DNA of 64,000 bases from Phycisphaeraceae bacterium (GCA_021297895.1 JAJTHN010000021.1:17812-81811), one strand, 5' to 3'. Numbered from the stretch's first letter, positions 47,146-56,020 are shown. The notes: generated by a model from the letters alone, not told the origin. Numbers and translations: made by a program.

Positions 47146-47622
47146 TTAGGGCCCGTCGCCGGTACTCAGGCGGTAGTCGATGATCTTGCCGACCCAGGCG
47201 AGGAGGGCCAGAACGAGCAAGATCCAGATCACCCGCCAGGTCAGCAGCCGCGAGAGCGTGGAGCCAAGCGGCGAGCCCGTGACGGCGATGAATAGGCCAA
47301 GCCAGAACGCCGAAGCCGTCGCCAGCGCGAGGAGCAGACCGAATGGCTGAGCCATGAAGGAATCGAGGAATCGGCCGTTGGCGGCGTGTGCAAAGGCCGT
47401 GGTCATGCCGCAGGTCATGCAGGGGATGCCTGCCGCGGTGATCCAACCGCATTCGGGAAGGCCCAGCTGCGTATGGGTACCAAGCCCGGCCGGGCTTGCG
47501 CGGAGGATGTGCGCGACGGTCAGGACCGCCAGCGAGCCCACGGCTACGGCCCCTGCGAGAATCCGCTCGCCCATCTCCGCTCGCCGCGGCGGCATGGCCC
47601 GGGGCGGGGCGGGAGTGGTCAT
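47146..47622 (-). CDS. DUF2752-family membrane protein
   Basis: 158 residues with about three membrane segments. The family core is plain: PECGWITAAGIPCMTCGMTTAFAHAANG, the Cys-rich loop CxxC with the paired PCxxCGxT motif of DUF2752, followed by SFMAQPFGLLLALATASAFW. Function of the family is unknown. The start is assigned to ATG at 47622; no ribosome binding site is clear. Apparently the first gene of a minus-strand operon of seven, divergent from nuoA (89 nt). Confidence 0.82.
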   Translation of the reverse strand: MTTPAPPRAMPPRRAEMGERILAGAVAVGSLAVLTVAHILRASPAGLGTHTQLGLPECGWITAAGIPCMTCGMTTAFAHAANGRFLDSFMAQPFGLLLALATASAFWLGLFIAVTGSPLGSTLSRLLTWRVIWILLVLALLAWVGKIIDYRLSTGDGP

Positions 47623-47668
47623 CGGGATGATCGCGGCGTGGTCTGGCACCGGAGCAAGGTAGTCCGCT

Positions 47669-47674
47669 ATGATG
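47669..47674 (+). promoter_or_regulatory. Candidate -10 box of nuoA
   Basis: TATGAT (one mismatch from TATAAT), 38 nt before the nuoA ATG, which has GAGG just upstream. The -35 region is not clear. Confidence 0.4.
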
Positions 47675-47711
47675 AACCCGTCACTCCGAAATCGCAGACC
47701 CACGAGGCCCC

Positions 47712-48131
47712 ATGATCAACGCTTCAGCTCTGTTTGGTTCGCTTCTGGCAAACGTCGAGGTCAGCAGTTATCTGCCGATTCTGCTGCTGCTGACCATCGC
47801 GATCGGCTTCGCGGTCACGAACCTTCTCGCATCGCAGCTTCTGGGCCCGAAGCGCAAGGGCAACGTCAAGCAGTCCACGTACGAGTCGGGCATGAACCCC
47901 GTCGGCACCGCCCGCAAGCGGTTCAACGTGCGTTTTTACCTCATCGCGATGGTCTTCTTGGTGTTCGACATCGAGATCATCTTCCTGTACCCGTGGGCCG
48001 TGACGTTTCCGAGCCTGGATCACGAAGTGTCGAACTCCGGCATCTGGCTGGGGCGGATCGTATTCTTCATCCTGACCACGGTCGTCGCCTATGTGTACGG
48101 GTATCGGAAGGGTGTCTTCAAGTTTGACTAA
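47712..48131 (+). CDS. nuoA: NADH-quinone oxidoreductase subunit A
   Basis: A 139-residue membrane subunit of respiratory complex I. Three hydrophobic helices and the diagnostic YESGMNPVGTARKRFNVRF and LVFDIEIIFLYPWAV are present, and length is normal. ACGAGG precedes the ATG. The gene is alone: nuoB and the other complex I genes do not follow, and an EAL-protein gene comes next. In most bacteria nuoA starts the nuo operon, so the rest is expected elsewhere. Confidence 0.95.
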   Translation: MINASALFGSLLANVEVSSYLPILLLLTIAIGFAVTNLLASQLLGPKRKGNVKQSTYESGMNPVGTARKRFNVRFYLIAMVFLVFDIEIIFLYPWAVTFPSLDHEVSNSGIWLGRIVFFILTTVVAYVYGYRKGVFKFD

Positions 48132-48332
48132 GGCGAACGATTGAGTACCAGCGAGCCTCCTTGGGTTCGTCTCTAGGTGTTCGTGCGGTTGTCTTGTTGG
48201 TGGTTCAAGTGGTTTCGGGTATCCCCGTGTGAAGACGGAGAATTCTGGCCGAGTTTGCGTGGAATCAACGCAGACAGCGTCGGAATTGGTCGATGAAGTC
48301 CGTGTTCGGCGACTGAGTCTCCGTTCCGGATT

Positions 48333-50132
48333 ATGACCCTGATCCCATCATCAGCAAAGACCGACCGCGTGATGCCCGGGCTGGCCGAGCTTGAGCGGTT
48401 GATCGCGCAACGCGACGTGAAGGTCGTGTTCCAGCCGATCGTGTGTTTGCGATCAGGGGAGCTGCGCGGGTTTGAGGCGCTCGCCCGCCCGGGTGGCGGT
48501 TCAGGCTTTGCGCATCCGGGCGAGTTGTTCGACGTCGCGACGAAGTACGGCCGACTGTGGGACCTGGAGCAGGTCACGCGGGGGCTGGCGCTGGATCGCG
48601 CGGCGGACTTTCCCGATGGTGTGCTGCTGTTCCTGAATAACACGCCGCAGGTGCTGACGGACCGGCGGTTCGTGCCGAGCATCGAGGACGAGATCCGCTC
48701 CCGGCCCGGGCTGACGCCCGCGCGGCTGGTGATGGAGGTGACCGAGCACCTCGGCAGCGACGACACCGACGCGCTGGTCTCGACCGTCTGGGCACTCAAG
48801 TCGATGGGCGCTCAAATCGCGATCGATGATGTCGGCGCGGGAATCAACGGTCTGGCAAGGGTCATGCTCGTGCGCCCGCAGTGGCTGAAGCTCGACCGCT
48901 CGCTGATCGAGCGATTCGATGGCGATCCGTACAAGCTCAACCTGATCCGGTTCTTCGTGAACTTCGCCCGGCTCTCGGGCGTGAACATTCTGGCAGAGGG
49001 GATCGAGCGTCCGGAGGATCTGGACGTGCTGATGAGCACCGGTGTGCGGTTCGGGCAGGGTTTCCTGCTTGCGCGGCCCGCGCCGGGGTACCAGTTGCCG
49101 GACCCTGAGATTGTTCAGCGCATCCGACGCCATGCAGAGTTGACGCGTCCCGGCAGTGACAGCGAGGTTCGCGAGCGACCGCTCCGTGCGCTGGTCAGGC
49201 CCGCGAGGCTCGAGCAGGCCTCGACCCCGGCGAGCGACTGCGCGGCGGAGTTGCTGAAACTCCCCGACTGTCCGGGCGTGGTGGTGCTCGACGGGAGGCG
49301 ATGCGTCGGTTGGGTGGATCGCCAGACGGTGCTCAAGATGGCGCAGGGCGCAGGGTCGAACGACCCGCTCGCGTACATCGTGCGGGGGCACAGCCCGGCG
49401 ATGAGCAGCGATGCCACAGTTCGACAGGCGCTGGAGTTGCTGAGCCTCCGAAGCGATGCGGAACTGGCGCATCCGATCCTGATCACAGATGTTGATCGGG
49501 TCGTGGGCGTCGTGAGTGTGCAGTCGCTGCTCGCCGCGGCGGCGGGCCACCGGGACGAAGCGATGACGACCGACGAGCCACTGACAGCGTTGCCGTCACG
49601 CGTTGCGGCGGAGCAGCGGATTCGGCTGCTGATCGATGAGGCGGAGCGCTCGCCGGCCACCGCGGGGCACATCGCCGCGGCGATGATCGATCTGCGGGCG
49701 TTCGCGGCGTACAACGCCGGTGCCGGCTACGACGCGGGGAACAGGCTGATCCGCTCGCTGGCCCTGCTGCTTCAGCGTGAAGTCGCCGACGCGGTGATGG
49801 GCGGCTTCGCATCGCACCTGAGCGATGATCGGTTCCTGGTCATGGGCTCGATGAGCGAACTTGAGGGCCGCCTCCGATTGGTGATGGACCTGTTCGACGC
49901 CGAGCAGACGCGGCAGCGACTGCCCGGCACAAGCCAGCGCCCGATCTTGATGCGGGTGTTGTACCTCGGCGCGGTGTTCGAGCGGATCAAGGAAGCCCGC
50001 GAACTCTTCAAGCTTGAGCACGACATGCGGGCCAAGGCCGCGAGGTTCGAGGATGAATGCCCGTCACGCAGCATCTTCGTTTCCGATGAGCGGAACACCA
50101 ATCGTCATGGGTTCATGCGGCGATCGGCGTGA
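48333..50132 (+). CDS. Cyclic-di-GMP phosphodiesterase: EAL domain, CBS-like pair, degenerate GGDEF
   Basis: A 599-residue cytoplasmic signalling protein. Residues ~15-255 form an EAL domain with all main active-site residues: EAL (48-50), LFLNN, VMEVTEH, AIDDVGAG, WLKLDRSL, ILAEGIER and FGQGFLLARP. It should hydrolyse c-di-GMP. Residues ~290-405 look like a CBS pair (VVLDGRRCVGWVDRQTVL; VVGVVSVQSLLAA). The C-terminal ~180 residues resemble a GGDEF domain with the signature replaced by SDDRF, so it is probably a non-cyclase sensory domain. No sensory membrane domain. The stop is 4 nt from the convergent ridA stop. Confidence 0.87.
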   Translation: MTLIPSSAKTDRVMPGLAELERLIAQRDVKVVFQPIVCLRSGELRGFEALARPGGGSGFAHPGELFDVATKYGRLWDLEQVTRGLALDRAADFPDGVLLFLNNTPQVLTDRRFVPSIEDEIRSRPGLTPARLVMEVTEHLGSDDTDALVSTVWALKSMGAQIAIDDVGAGINGLARVMLVRPQWLKLDRSLIERFDGDPYKLNLIRFFVNFARLSGVNILAEGIERPEDLDVLMSTGVRFGQGFLLARPAPGYQLPDPEIVQRIRRHAELTRPGSDSEVRERPLRALVRPARLEQASTPASDCAAELLKLPDCPGVVVLDGRRCVGWVDRQTVLKMAQGAGSNDPLAYIVRGHSPAMSSDATVRQALELLSLRSDAELAHPILITDVDRVVGVVSVQSLLAAAAGHRDEAMTTDEPLTALPSRVAAEQRIRLLIDEAERSPATAGHIAAAMIDLRAFAAYNAGAGYDAGNRLIRSLALLLQREVADAVMGGFASHLSDDRFLVMGSMSELEGRLRLVMDLFDAEQTRQRLPGTSQRPILMRVLYLGAVFERIKEARELFKLEHDMRAKAARFEDECPSRSIFVSDERNTNRHGFMRRSA

Positions 50133-50136
50133 GCGC

Positions 50137-50607
50137 TCAGGCGACCTCGAAGATCACGTCGACCTCGACCGGCGCGTTGAGCGGCAGGCTCGGGCAGCCC
50201 ACGGCGGCGCGGGCATGACGGCCGTGCTGGCCGAAGATCTCCACGAGCAGGTCGCTCGCACCGTTGGCGACTTTCGGGTGTTCGGTGAACGCCGCTTCGC
50301 ACGCGACGAACACGCCCACACGCACGACCCCGACGATCGATGAAAGCGCGACGACCGTGCTGGCCGCGGCCAGCGCGTTGAGCACGCACGTTCGAGCGCA
50401 GGCCTGAGCATCGGCGAGCGAAACCAGGCCGGGGCTCGTACCGACCGGCCCGGTGTGCGTAAGGACGCCGTCGACGAAGGGCAACTGCCCTGCGGTAAAG
50501 ACGAGCCCGCCGCTGCGGCGTGCGGGGATGTATGACGCGACCGGCTTCGGTGCCGCGGGCAGGACGAGGCCCAGAGCGGCCAGACGTTCGGTGATGGAGC
50601 TCTTCAT
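50137..50607 (-). CDS. ridA: RidA/YjgF-family protein (enamine/imine deaminase)
   Basis: 156 residues, trimeric YjgF fold: GGLVFTAGQLPFVDG, the ACARTCVLNALAAA helix, VVRVGVFVACEAAF and PSLPLNAPVEVDVIFEVA (the Pro-rich end). It belongs to the longer RidA branch that begins with ERLAALGLVLP and lacks the usual catalytic Arg spacing, so activity may differ. Known RidA enzymes remove 2-aminoacrylate and other enamines formed in Ser/Thr metabolism, which fits the neighbouring lysC-hom. TACGCT lies 5 nt before the ATG and no ribosome binding site is visible. Confidence 0.9.
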   Translation of the reverse strand: MKSSITERLAALGLVLPAAPKPVASYIPARRSGGLVFTAGQLPFVDGVLTHTGPVGTSPGLVSLADAQACARTCVLNALAAASTVVALSSIVGVVRVGVFVACEAAFTEHPKVANGASDLLVEIFGQHGRHARAAVGCPSLPLNAPVEVDVIFEVA

Positions 50608-50612
50608 GCGCG

Positions 50613-50618
50613 AGCGTA
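50613..50618 (-). promoter_or_regulatory. Candidate -10 box of a leaderless ridA mRNA
   Basis: The minus strand reads TACGCT-CGCGC-ATG (5-nt spacer). It lies just downstream of lysC and may give ridA its own promoter. Confidence 0.35.
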
Positions 50619-50646
50619 GTCCGGGCGTGCCGCCGGCACGAAGCGA

Positions 50647-52092
50647 TCAGCGGCTGTCGAACTCTTCGTGCACAGCTCGCACGGCCTCGGGCCCGGCGTC
50701 CTTGTCGACCGCGAAGCAGACCGACAACTCGCTGGAGCCCTGGGCGATGGCGATGATATTGAGGTTCTTTCGGGCGACGGCGCTGAAGATCCGCGCGACG
50801 ACGCCGGGCACGCCGCGCATGCCCGATCCGACGGGGGCAACGATCGCGATGTTCCCGACGACATCAATGCCATGGAGCACCGGTGCGGACGTGGACGTGT
50901 CGGACGTCGCGGGCGCATGAATCGTGCGGGTGCCGATGAACGGCCGCATGGAGCGTTCGAGCGCGGTCTTGGCACGATCGAGTTGAGCCATGGATACCAC
51001 GACACTGATGCCCGCTTCGCTGACGCTCTGGCAGATCATGTGCACGTTGATGCGTGCGGCCGCGAGTGCGTCGAAGAGTGCCGCGGCGGTGCCGGGTCGG
51101 CCGATCATGCCCGCGCCGCCGACGGTGATCATGGCCATGTTCTTGAGCATGGGCACGCTTCGCACGGCGGTCTCGCCGGGACGGCGCGCATCGGGCTGAC
51201 CGACCGCCGAGCCGATGAGCGTGCCCGGGTTGTCGGGCTTGAAGGTGTTGCGCATCCGCACGGGAATGCCGTGTTCCGCGGCGGGCTCGAGCGCCCGCGG
51301 GTGCATGCTCTTGGCCCCGAACTTGCCCATTTCGATCGCCTCGGCGAAGGTCAGGTGCGAGAGCAGCCTCGCGCCGGGGACAAGTCGTGGGTCGGCGGTC
51401 ATGAGGCCGTCGACATCGGACCAGATGTGGATCTCGTCGGCACCGAGGGCCGCGCCGAGGATTGTGGCCGTGTAGTCGCTGCCTCCGCGACCGATGGTGC
51501 TCATCACGCCGCTCTGCGTCTGGGCGATGAAGCCGGCGACGACGACGGGTGTTCGGGCCTCGACCAGCGGCGCGAGGCGGTCGCGGACCTGCATGAGGCT
51601 GATGTCCATCAGCGGGTCGGCCTCGCCGAAGTGGTTGTTCGTGACGATCCCGGCGTCGCCGCCATCGAATCCGCGTGCGGGCGAGCCGCAGGCCACGCCC
51701 AGCGCGGCGGCCATGAAGCGCGTGCTCATGCGCTCGCCGAAACTCACGACCGCATCGCGCGAGCGTGCGGTGCACTCGCCGACGGCCATGATGCCGGTCG
51801 CGAGCGATTCCAAACGCGAGAGCAGCTCGCGCGTCTCGGCAAGGCAGCCCAGCGCGTCGGCGGTGGACTCGTGCGCGGAGCGGACCTGTGAGAGCACCTG
51901 CTCGACGCTGGATCGATCGCCCGCCTCCGCGTGGTCGGCGATGGCCAGGAGTTGCTCGGTCACGCCGTCCATCGCGCTGACGACGGCCACGACGTGATGC
52001 TGACGCAGCGCCTGGGCGACGAGCGATGCCGCGTGACGGATCTTCTCGCTTCCGGCCATCGATGTGCCGCCGAACTTCATGATCAGCTTCAT
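50647..52092 (-). CDS. lysC: Aspartate kinase
   Basis: Phosphorylates aspartate, the entry to lysine, threonine and methionine. 481 residues: KFGGTSMAGS (ATP/Asp site), the FGERMST segment, GRGGSDYTATILGAALGADEIHIWSDVDG, then the helical linker and two ACT-like regulatory segments (MAMITVGGAGMIGRPGTAA...; NIAIVAPVGSGMRGVPGVVARIF). The N-terminal lobe insertion matches the ThrA/LysC group. GGGAGAA precedes the ATG. Fourth gene of argG-argH-hom-lysC, 24 nt after hom. Feedback control by amino acids through the ACT domains is likely. Confidence 0.95.
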   Translation of the reverse strand: MKLIMKFGGTSMAGSEKIRHAASLVAQALRQHHVVAVVSAMDGVTEQLLAIADHAEAGDRSSVEQVLSQVRSAHESTADALGCLAETRELLSRLESLATGIMAVGECTARSRDAVVSFGERMSTRFMAAALGVACGSPARGFDGGDAGIVTNNHFGEADPLMDISLMQVRDRLAPLVEARTPVVVAGFIAQTQSGVMSTIGRGGSDYTATILGAALGADEIHIWSDVDGLMTADPRLVPGARLLSHLTFAEAIEMGKFGAKSMHPRALEPAAEHGIPVRMRNTFKPDNPGTLIGSAVGQPDARRPGETAVRSVPMLKNMAMITVGGAGMIGRPGTAAALFDALAAARINVHMICQSVSEAGISVVVSMAQLDRAKTALERSMRPFIGTRTIHAPATSDTSTSAPVLHGIDVVGNIAIVAPVGSGMRGVPGVVARIFSAVARKNLNIIAIAQGSSELSVCFAVDKDAGPEAVRAVHEEFDSR

Positions 52093-52116
52093 GGAGCGTT
52101 CTCCCTTCCGGTGCCA

Positions 52117-53157
52117 TCAGCGGGCGGACAAGGCGATATCAACAAGGTCGCGCAGGACGGCCGCAGCGGTCTCGTGGGCGCCCGCGCCGCGCCCGAAGAG
52201 CGCGAGTTCACCCGCGTGCTTGAGGTCGATCAGCAGGACGTTGCCTCCGGCGGGCACATCGAGCCTGCTGCCGATAGGAACGCGCACGGGCTCGACGCGT
52301 GCACTGAGCGTTGTTGCATCGAACGACGCGACAAGTTTGATGACCTGCCCCTGCGCCTCGGCGTCGGCATGATCTCGTGCGGAAACGCCGCGGATTCCGA
52401 CGGTGCGGACATCGTGCACGCTGATGCTCCGGCCCGGCGGAATCGCCGGGGCGTGGCAGGCGATGATCGCGGTCTTCATCGCGGTATCCCAGCCGTCGAC
52501 GTCGTTGGATGGGTCGGCCTCTGCCCAGCCCAGACGCTGGGCCTCGGCCAGTGCGCTGTCGAAGGTCGCGCCGCTGGAACGCATCTGCGAGAGGATGAAG
52601 TTCGTCGTGCCGTTGAGAATCGCGCGGAACCCGACGAGCGTGTCGCCCATGACCGCGGCCCGGGCGAGCGTGAGCATCGGCGTGCCCGCGCCGACAGTCG
52701 CGGAGTATCGCAGGAGCACGTTATTGACCGCCGCGGCCTCCGTCAGGGCAGCAAACGCTGTGCTCAGCGGTGCCTTGTTGGCGCCGATGACGTGCAGGCC
52801 CGCGCCCATCGCCGCGAGGAGGCGGTCCGTGGCGGGGCGAGGCGATCGCATCTGTGTTGGACCGAGTTCGATGAGCACGTCAGCGCCGCTGTGCGCGATG
52901 ACTTCGGGCAGATCATCCTGCGATGCGAGCGGGCGACCATCCGGCAGCGACGCGACGCCCGCGGCGCCGGGGCGCTTTACGCCGAGCACTTCAGCGTGCG
53001 CGAGTCCGTCTTCGCAGAGTGCGACCCCCTTACTGTCGGCAACGCCGACGAGTCGGGTCTCGACGCCGAAGTGGGAGGCCAGTTCGGCTCTGCGGGCGTC
53101 GAGCAGTTCGAGCACGCCCTTGCCGACAACACCGAGCCCGACGATGAACAGCCTCAT
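52117..53157 (-). CDS. hom: Homoserine dehydrogenase (no ACT domain)
   Basis: Reduces aspartate semialdehyde to homoserine. 346 residues: Rossmann LFIVGLGVVGKGVLEL, IGANKAPLSTAFAAL, RYSATVGAGTP, LNGTTNFILSQM and EADPSNDVDGWDTAMK (catalytic region with Lys). It ends without the C-terminal ACT domain of many bacterial enzymes, so Thr feedback would act elsewhere. The start ATG has GGAGAC upstream; a longer frame to 53205 overlaps the argH gap without a ribosome binding site. It is 24 nt before lysC and 57 nt after argH. Confidence 0.93.
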   Translation of the reverse strand: MRLFIVGLGVVGKGVLELLDARRAELASHFGVETRLVGVADSKGVALCEDGLAHAEVLGVKRPGAAGVASLPDGRPLASQDDLPEVIAHSGADVLIELGPTQMRSPRPATDRLLAAMGAGLHVIGANKAPLSTAFAALTEAAAVNNVLLRYSATVGAGTPMLTLARAAVMGDTLVGFRAILNGTTNFILSQMRSSGATFDSALAEAQRLGWAEADPSNDVDGWDTAMKTAIIACHAPAIPPGRSISVHDVRTVGIRGVSARDHADAEAQGQVIKLVASFDATTLSARVEPVRVPIGSRLDVPAGGNVLLIDLKHAGELALFGRGAGAHETAAAVLRDLVDIALSAR

Positions 53158-53214
53158 GAGCGTCTCCGGATCGTGCCCGTTCGCGCGGGCGCGGGTTGCT
53201 TGCACCGTTGATGG

Positions 53215-54618
53215 TCAGCGAAGGTCGCGCCGCGCCTTGCGGAGGAACGCGGCGGCCTCGCGCAGTTGCTCGCGGACGCGCCGCGGAGCGGTACCGCCGA
53301 CGATGTCGCGCTTGGCCAGAACGCGGTCGATCGACAGGTGCGGATAAAGGTCCGTGCCGATGCGTTTGTCGATGGCGGTGAGTTCCGCGATCGGCAGTTT
53401 GTGCAGCGCGACGCCGAGTTCCAACGCTCGACGCGTGATGCGTCCGGCGATGTGGTGCGCATCGCGGAAGGGCACGCCCTTGCGTACGAGGTAGTCGGCC
53501 AGGTCGGTGGCCGCGCTGAAGCCGTCGTCGGCCGCGGCCATGCAGCGCTCGCGGTTGATCCTGATGCCGCGGAGGCACTCGGGCACGACGGCCAGACACA
53601 AGCGGGCGTGGTGGACGCTGTCGAACAGCGGCTCCTTGTCCTCCTGCAGATCCTTGTTGTACGCGAGGGGCAGTCCCTTGAGCGTGGTTGCGAGTCGGAC
53701 GAGGTTGCCGAGGAGGCGACCGGCTTTGCCGCGGAGCAGTTCCGCCGCGTCGGGATTCTTTTTCTGGGGCATGAGCGACGAGCCGCTGGTGACTCGGTCG
53801 GCCATCTGCAGGAAGCCGAACTCGCTGGAGGAGTACAGCACCAGGTCCTCGCCCAAGCGCGACAGGTGCGTGCCCATGAGCGTGATGGCGCTGAGGGTCT
53901 CGAAGATGAAGTCACGGTCGCTCACCGCGTCGAGGCTGTTGCGGCTGGGACCGATGAACCCCAGATCGTCTGCCAGCGCATCGCGATCGATCGGGTACGC
54001 CGTCCCCGCCAGAGCGCCGGAGCCGAGCGGCAGTTCAAGAACGCGCGGGAGCGCATCGCCGAGGCGATCAAAGTCGCGGCGGAACATCTGCACGTACGCG
54101 AGCGCCCAATGCGCAAAGAGCACGGGCTGGCCGCGTTGAAGGTGCGTGTAGCCGGGCAGCACCGTGCCGGCCTTGAGTTCCTGCTCGGCGAGCGCGGCGA
54201 GGCTCTCCATCGCCGAGATCAGGAGCGTGCGGAGTTCGATGATGTGGCGTGCTGTCCAAAGGCGAACGTCGGTGGCGACCTGATCGTTGCGAGAGCGGCC
54301 GGTGTGGAGCTTCTTGCCAAGGTCGCCGACGAGCGCGATGAGTTCCCGCTCGACGAAGGAGTGCACATCCTCATCGCTCGCGTCCGCGATCGTGCTGGTC
54401 CGCGGATCGATCTCCCGGTCCCGCAGCGTGCGCAGGGCCTTGATGATCCGGTTGACCTCGGCGGGCTTGAGCACCCGCGCCCGGCCGAGCGCGCGAGCCC
54501 AGCCCATCGAGCCGAGAATGTCCTCGAGCACGAGCACGCGATCAAACGGGAGCGAGTCGTTCAGCGCCTTGAACAGCGCGGACGTGTCGCCCTCGAATCT
54601 GCCGCCCCAGAGCGCCAC
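53215..54618 (-). CDS. argH: Argininosuccinate lyase
   Basis: Splits argininosuccinate to arginine and fumarate. 467 residues: MALWGGRFEGDTS at the start, DEDVHSFVERELI, LHTGRSRNDQVATD, GYTHLQRGQPV and the family signature GSSLMPQKKNPD with the catalytic Ser. The start is GTG, immediately after the argG stop (TAAGTG), so translation is coupled. Second gene of the arginine/aspartate operon. Confidence 0.96.
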   Translation of the reverse strand: MALWGGRFEGDTSALFKALNDSLPFDRVLVLEDILGSMGWARALGRARVLKPAEVNRIIKALRTLRDREIDPRTSTIADASDEDVHSFVERELIALVGDLGKKLHTGRSRNDQVATDVRLWTARHIIELRTLLISAMESLAALAEQELKAGTVLPGYTHLQRGQPVLFAHWALAYVQMFRRDFDRLGDALPRVLELPLGSGALAGTAYPIDRDALADDLGFIGPSRNSLDAVSDRDFIFETLSAITLMGTHLSRLGEDLVLYSSSEFGFLQMADRVTSGSSLMPQKKNPDAAELLRGKAGRLLGNLVRLATTLKGLPLAYNKDLQEDKEPLFDSVHHARLCLAVVPECLRGIRINRERCMAAADDGFSAATDLADYLVRKGVPFRDAHHIAGRITRRALELGVALHKLPIAELTAIDKRIGTDLYPHLSIDRVLAKRDIVGGTAPRRVREQLREAAAFLRKARRDLR

Positions 54619-55869
54619 TTAGCGGGCTCCCTTTGAGGGCTTGCGGGCCTTGGCCGGCTTGGCTGCGCCGAGGTTCTTCAGCGCGGCGATGCGGGCCGGG
54701 AGCGAATACAGACGGATGAAGCCGCCCGCGTCTTTCTGGTCGTAGACCTTGTCCTTGCTGAAGGTCGCGAAGGCCTCGCTGAAGAGCGAGTTGGGGCTCT
54801 TGCGGCGGACGGTCGTCGCGGTGCCCTTGTACAGCCGCACAACAATCTCGCCATCGAGCACGCCGGCGATCTGATCGAAGCACGCCCACAGGGCCTCGCG
54901 CTTGGGCGTGAACCACTGGCCGTTGTAGATCAGTTCGGCGAACTCCAGCGCGAGGCGCTCGCGCATGTGCAGCGTCTCGCGGTCGAGGCAGAGTTGCTCG
55001 AGCCCGCGGAGCGCCTCCATCAGCACGGTGCCTCCCGGCGTCTCGTAGCAGCCGCGGCTCTTCATGCCGACGAGGCGGTTCTCGACGATGTCAACACGTC
55101 CGACGCCGTGCTTGCCGGCGATGGTGTTCAGCGCCATGACCAGTTCGTGGGCGGGCATGGCCTTGCCGTCGAGCTTCACGGGGCGACCCTTGGCGAACGT
55201 GATGCTCACGTCAGCGGGGGTGTTCGGCGCCTTGCGCGGGTCCTGCGTGAGCATCCAGATGTCATCGGGCACCGTGTTCCACGGATCCTCCAGTGCCGCG
55301 CCCTCGTGGCTGATGTGCCAGAGATTGCGGTCGCGCGAGTAGATCTTGCGGGCGCTGGCGGTCGTGGGGATCTTGCGATCGGCGAGGTACTTGAGCAGGT
55401 CTTCACGACCACCAAGGTCCCAGATGCGCCAGGGGGCGATCACTTCGAGGTTCGGCGCGAGCGCCGCGTACGTGCTCTCGAACCGGACCTGATCGTTGCC
55501 CTTGCCCGTGCAGCCGTGGCACAGGCCGTCGGCCTTGATCTTCAGCGCGTACTCGACCTGCGCCTTGGCGAGGATCGGACGGGCGATCGACGTGCCCAGC
55601 AGGTACCGGCTCTCGTAGATCGAGCCGCTGATGAGCATCGGGAAGCAGTAATCCTCGGCGAACTCGCGCTGAAGGTTCACGACGATGCAGTCCTCTGCAC
55701 CGCTGTCGATGGCCTTCTTCTCGACGCCCTTGAGCTCCTCGCTGCCCTGGCCGACGTCGCCGACAATCGCGTAGACCTTGCAGCCGTAGTTCTCCTTCAG
55801 CCACGGGATGACGCACGAGGTATCAAGACCGCCGGAGTACGCGACGACAACTTTGCTGGCGCTGGGCAT
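54619..55869 (-). CDS. argG: Argininosuccinate synthase
   Basis: Joins citrulline and aspartate with ATP. 416 residues: VVVAYSGGLDTSCVIPWLKE (PP-motif), VGDVGQGSEE, CTGKGNDQVRFE, the citrulline site (ITFAKGRPVKL) and GRVDIVENRLVGMKSRG. A short Lys/Ala-rich tail (KPAKARKPSKGAR) is extra. The ATG has AAGGA at 8 nt. First gene of argG-argH-hom-lysC; the stop touches the argH start. Confidence 0.97.
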   Translation of the reverse strand: MPSASKVVVAYSGGLDTSCVIPWLKENYGCKVYAIVGDVGQGSEELKGVEKKAIDSGAEDCIVVNLQREFAEDYCFPMLISGSIYESRYLLGTSIARPILAKAQVEYALKIKADGLCHGCTGKGNDQVRFESTYAALAPNLEVIAPWRIWDLGGREDLLKYLADRKIPTTASARKIYSRDRNLWHISHEGAALEDPWNTVPDDIWMLTQDPRKAPNTPADVSITFAKGRPVKLDGKAMPAHELVMALNTIAGKHGVGRVDIVENRLVGMKSRGCYETPGGTVLMEALRGLEQLCLDRETLHMRERLALEFAELIYNGQWFTPKREALWACFDQIAGVLDGEIVVRLYKGTATTVRRKSPNSLFSEAFATFSKDKVYDQKDAGGFIRLYSLPARIAALKNLGAAKPAKARKPSKGAR

Positions 55870-56020
55870 GAGGCATCCTTCAACGGGTTTGCGGCGATGG
55901 GAACGGACAAAATCAGCGAACGGCCCAACGGATCGGCGGAGCCACTGGCCCGTCGCCCGTCAGAGGGCTCAAGCGTAGCAGCGTGATCGGGGATCTTCGC
56001 GTGGGTCCGAGGCGGCGCGA

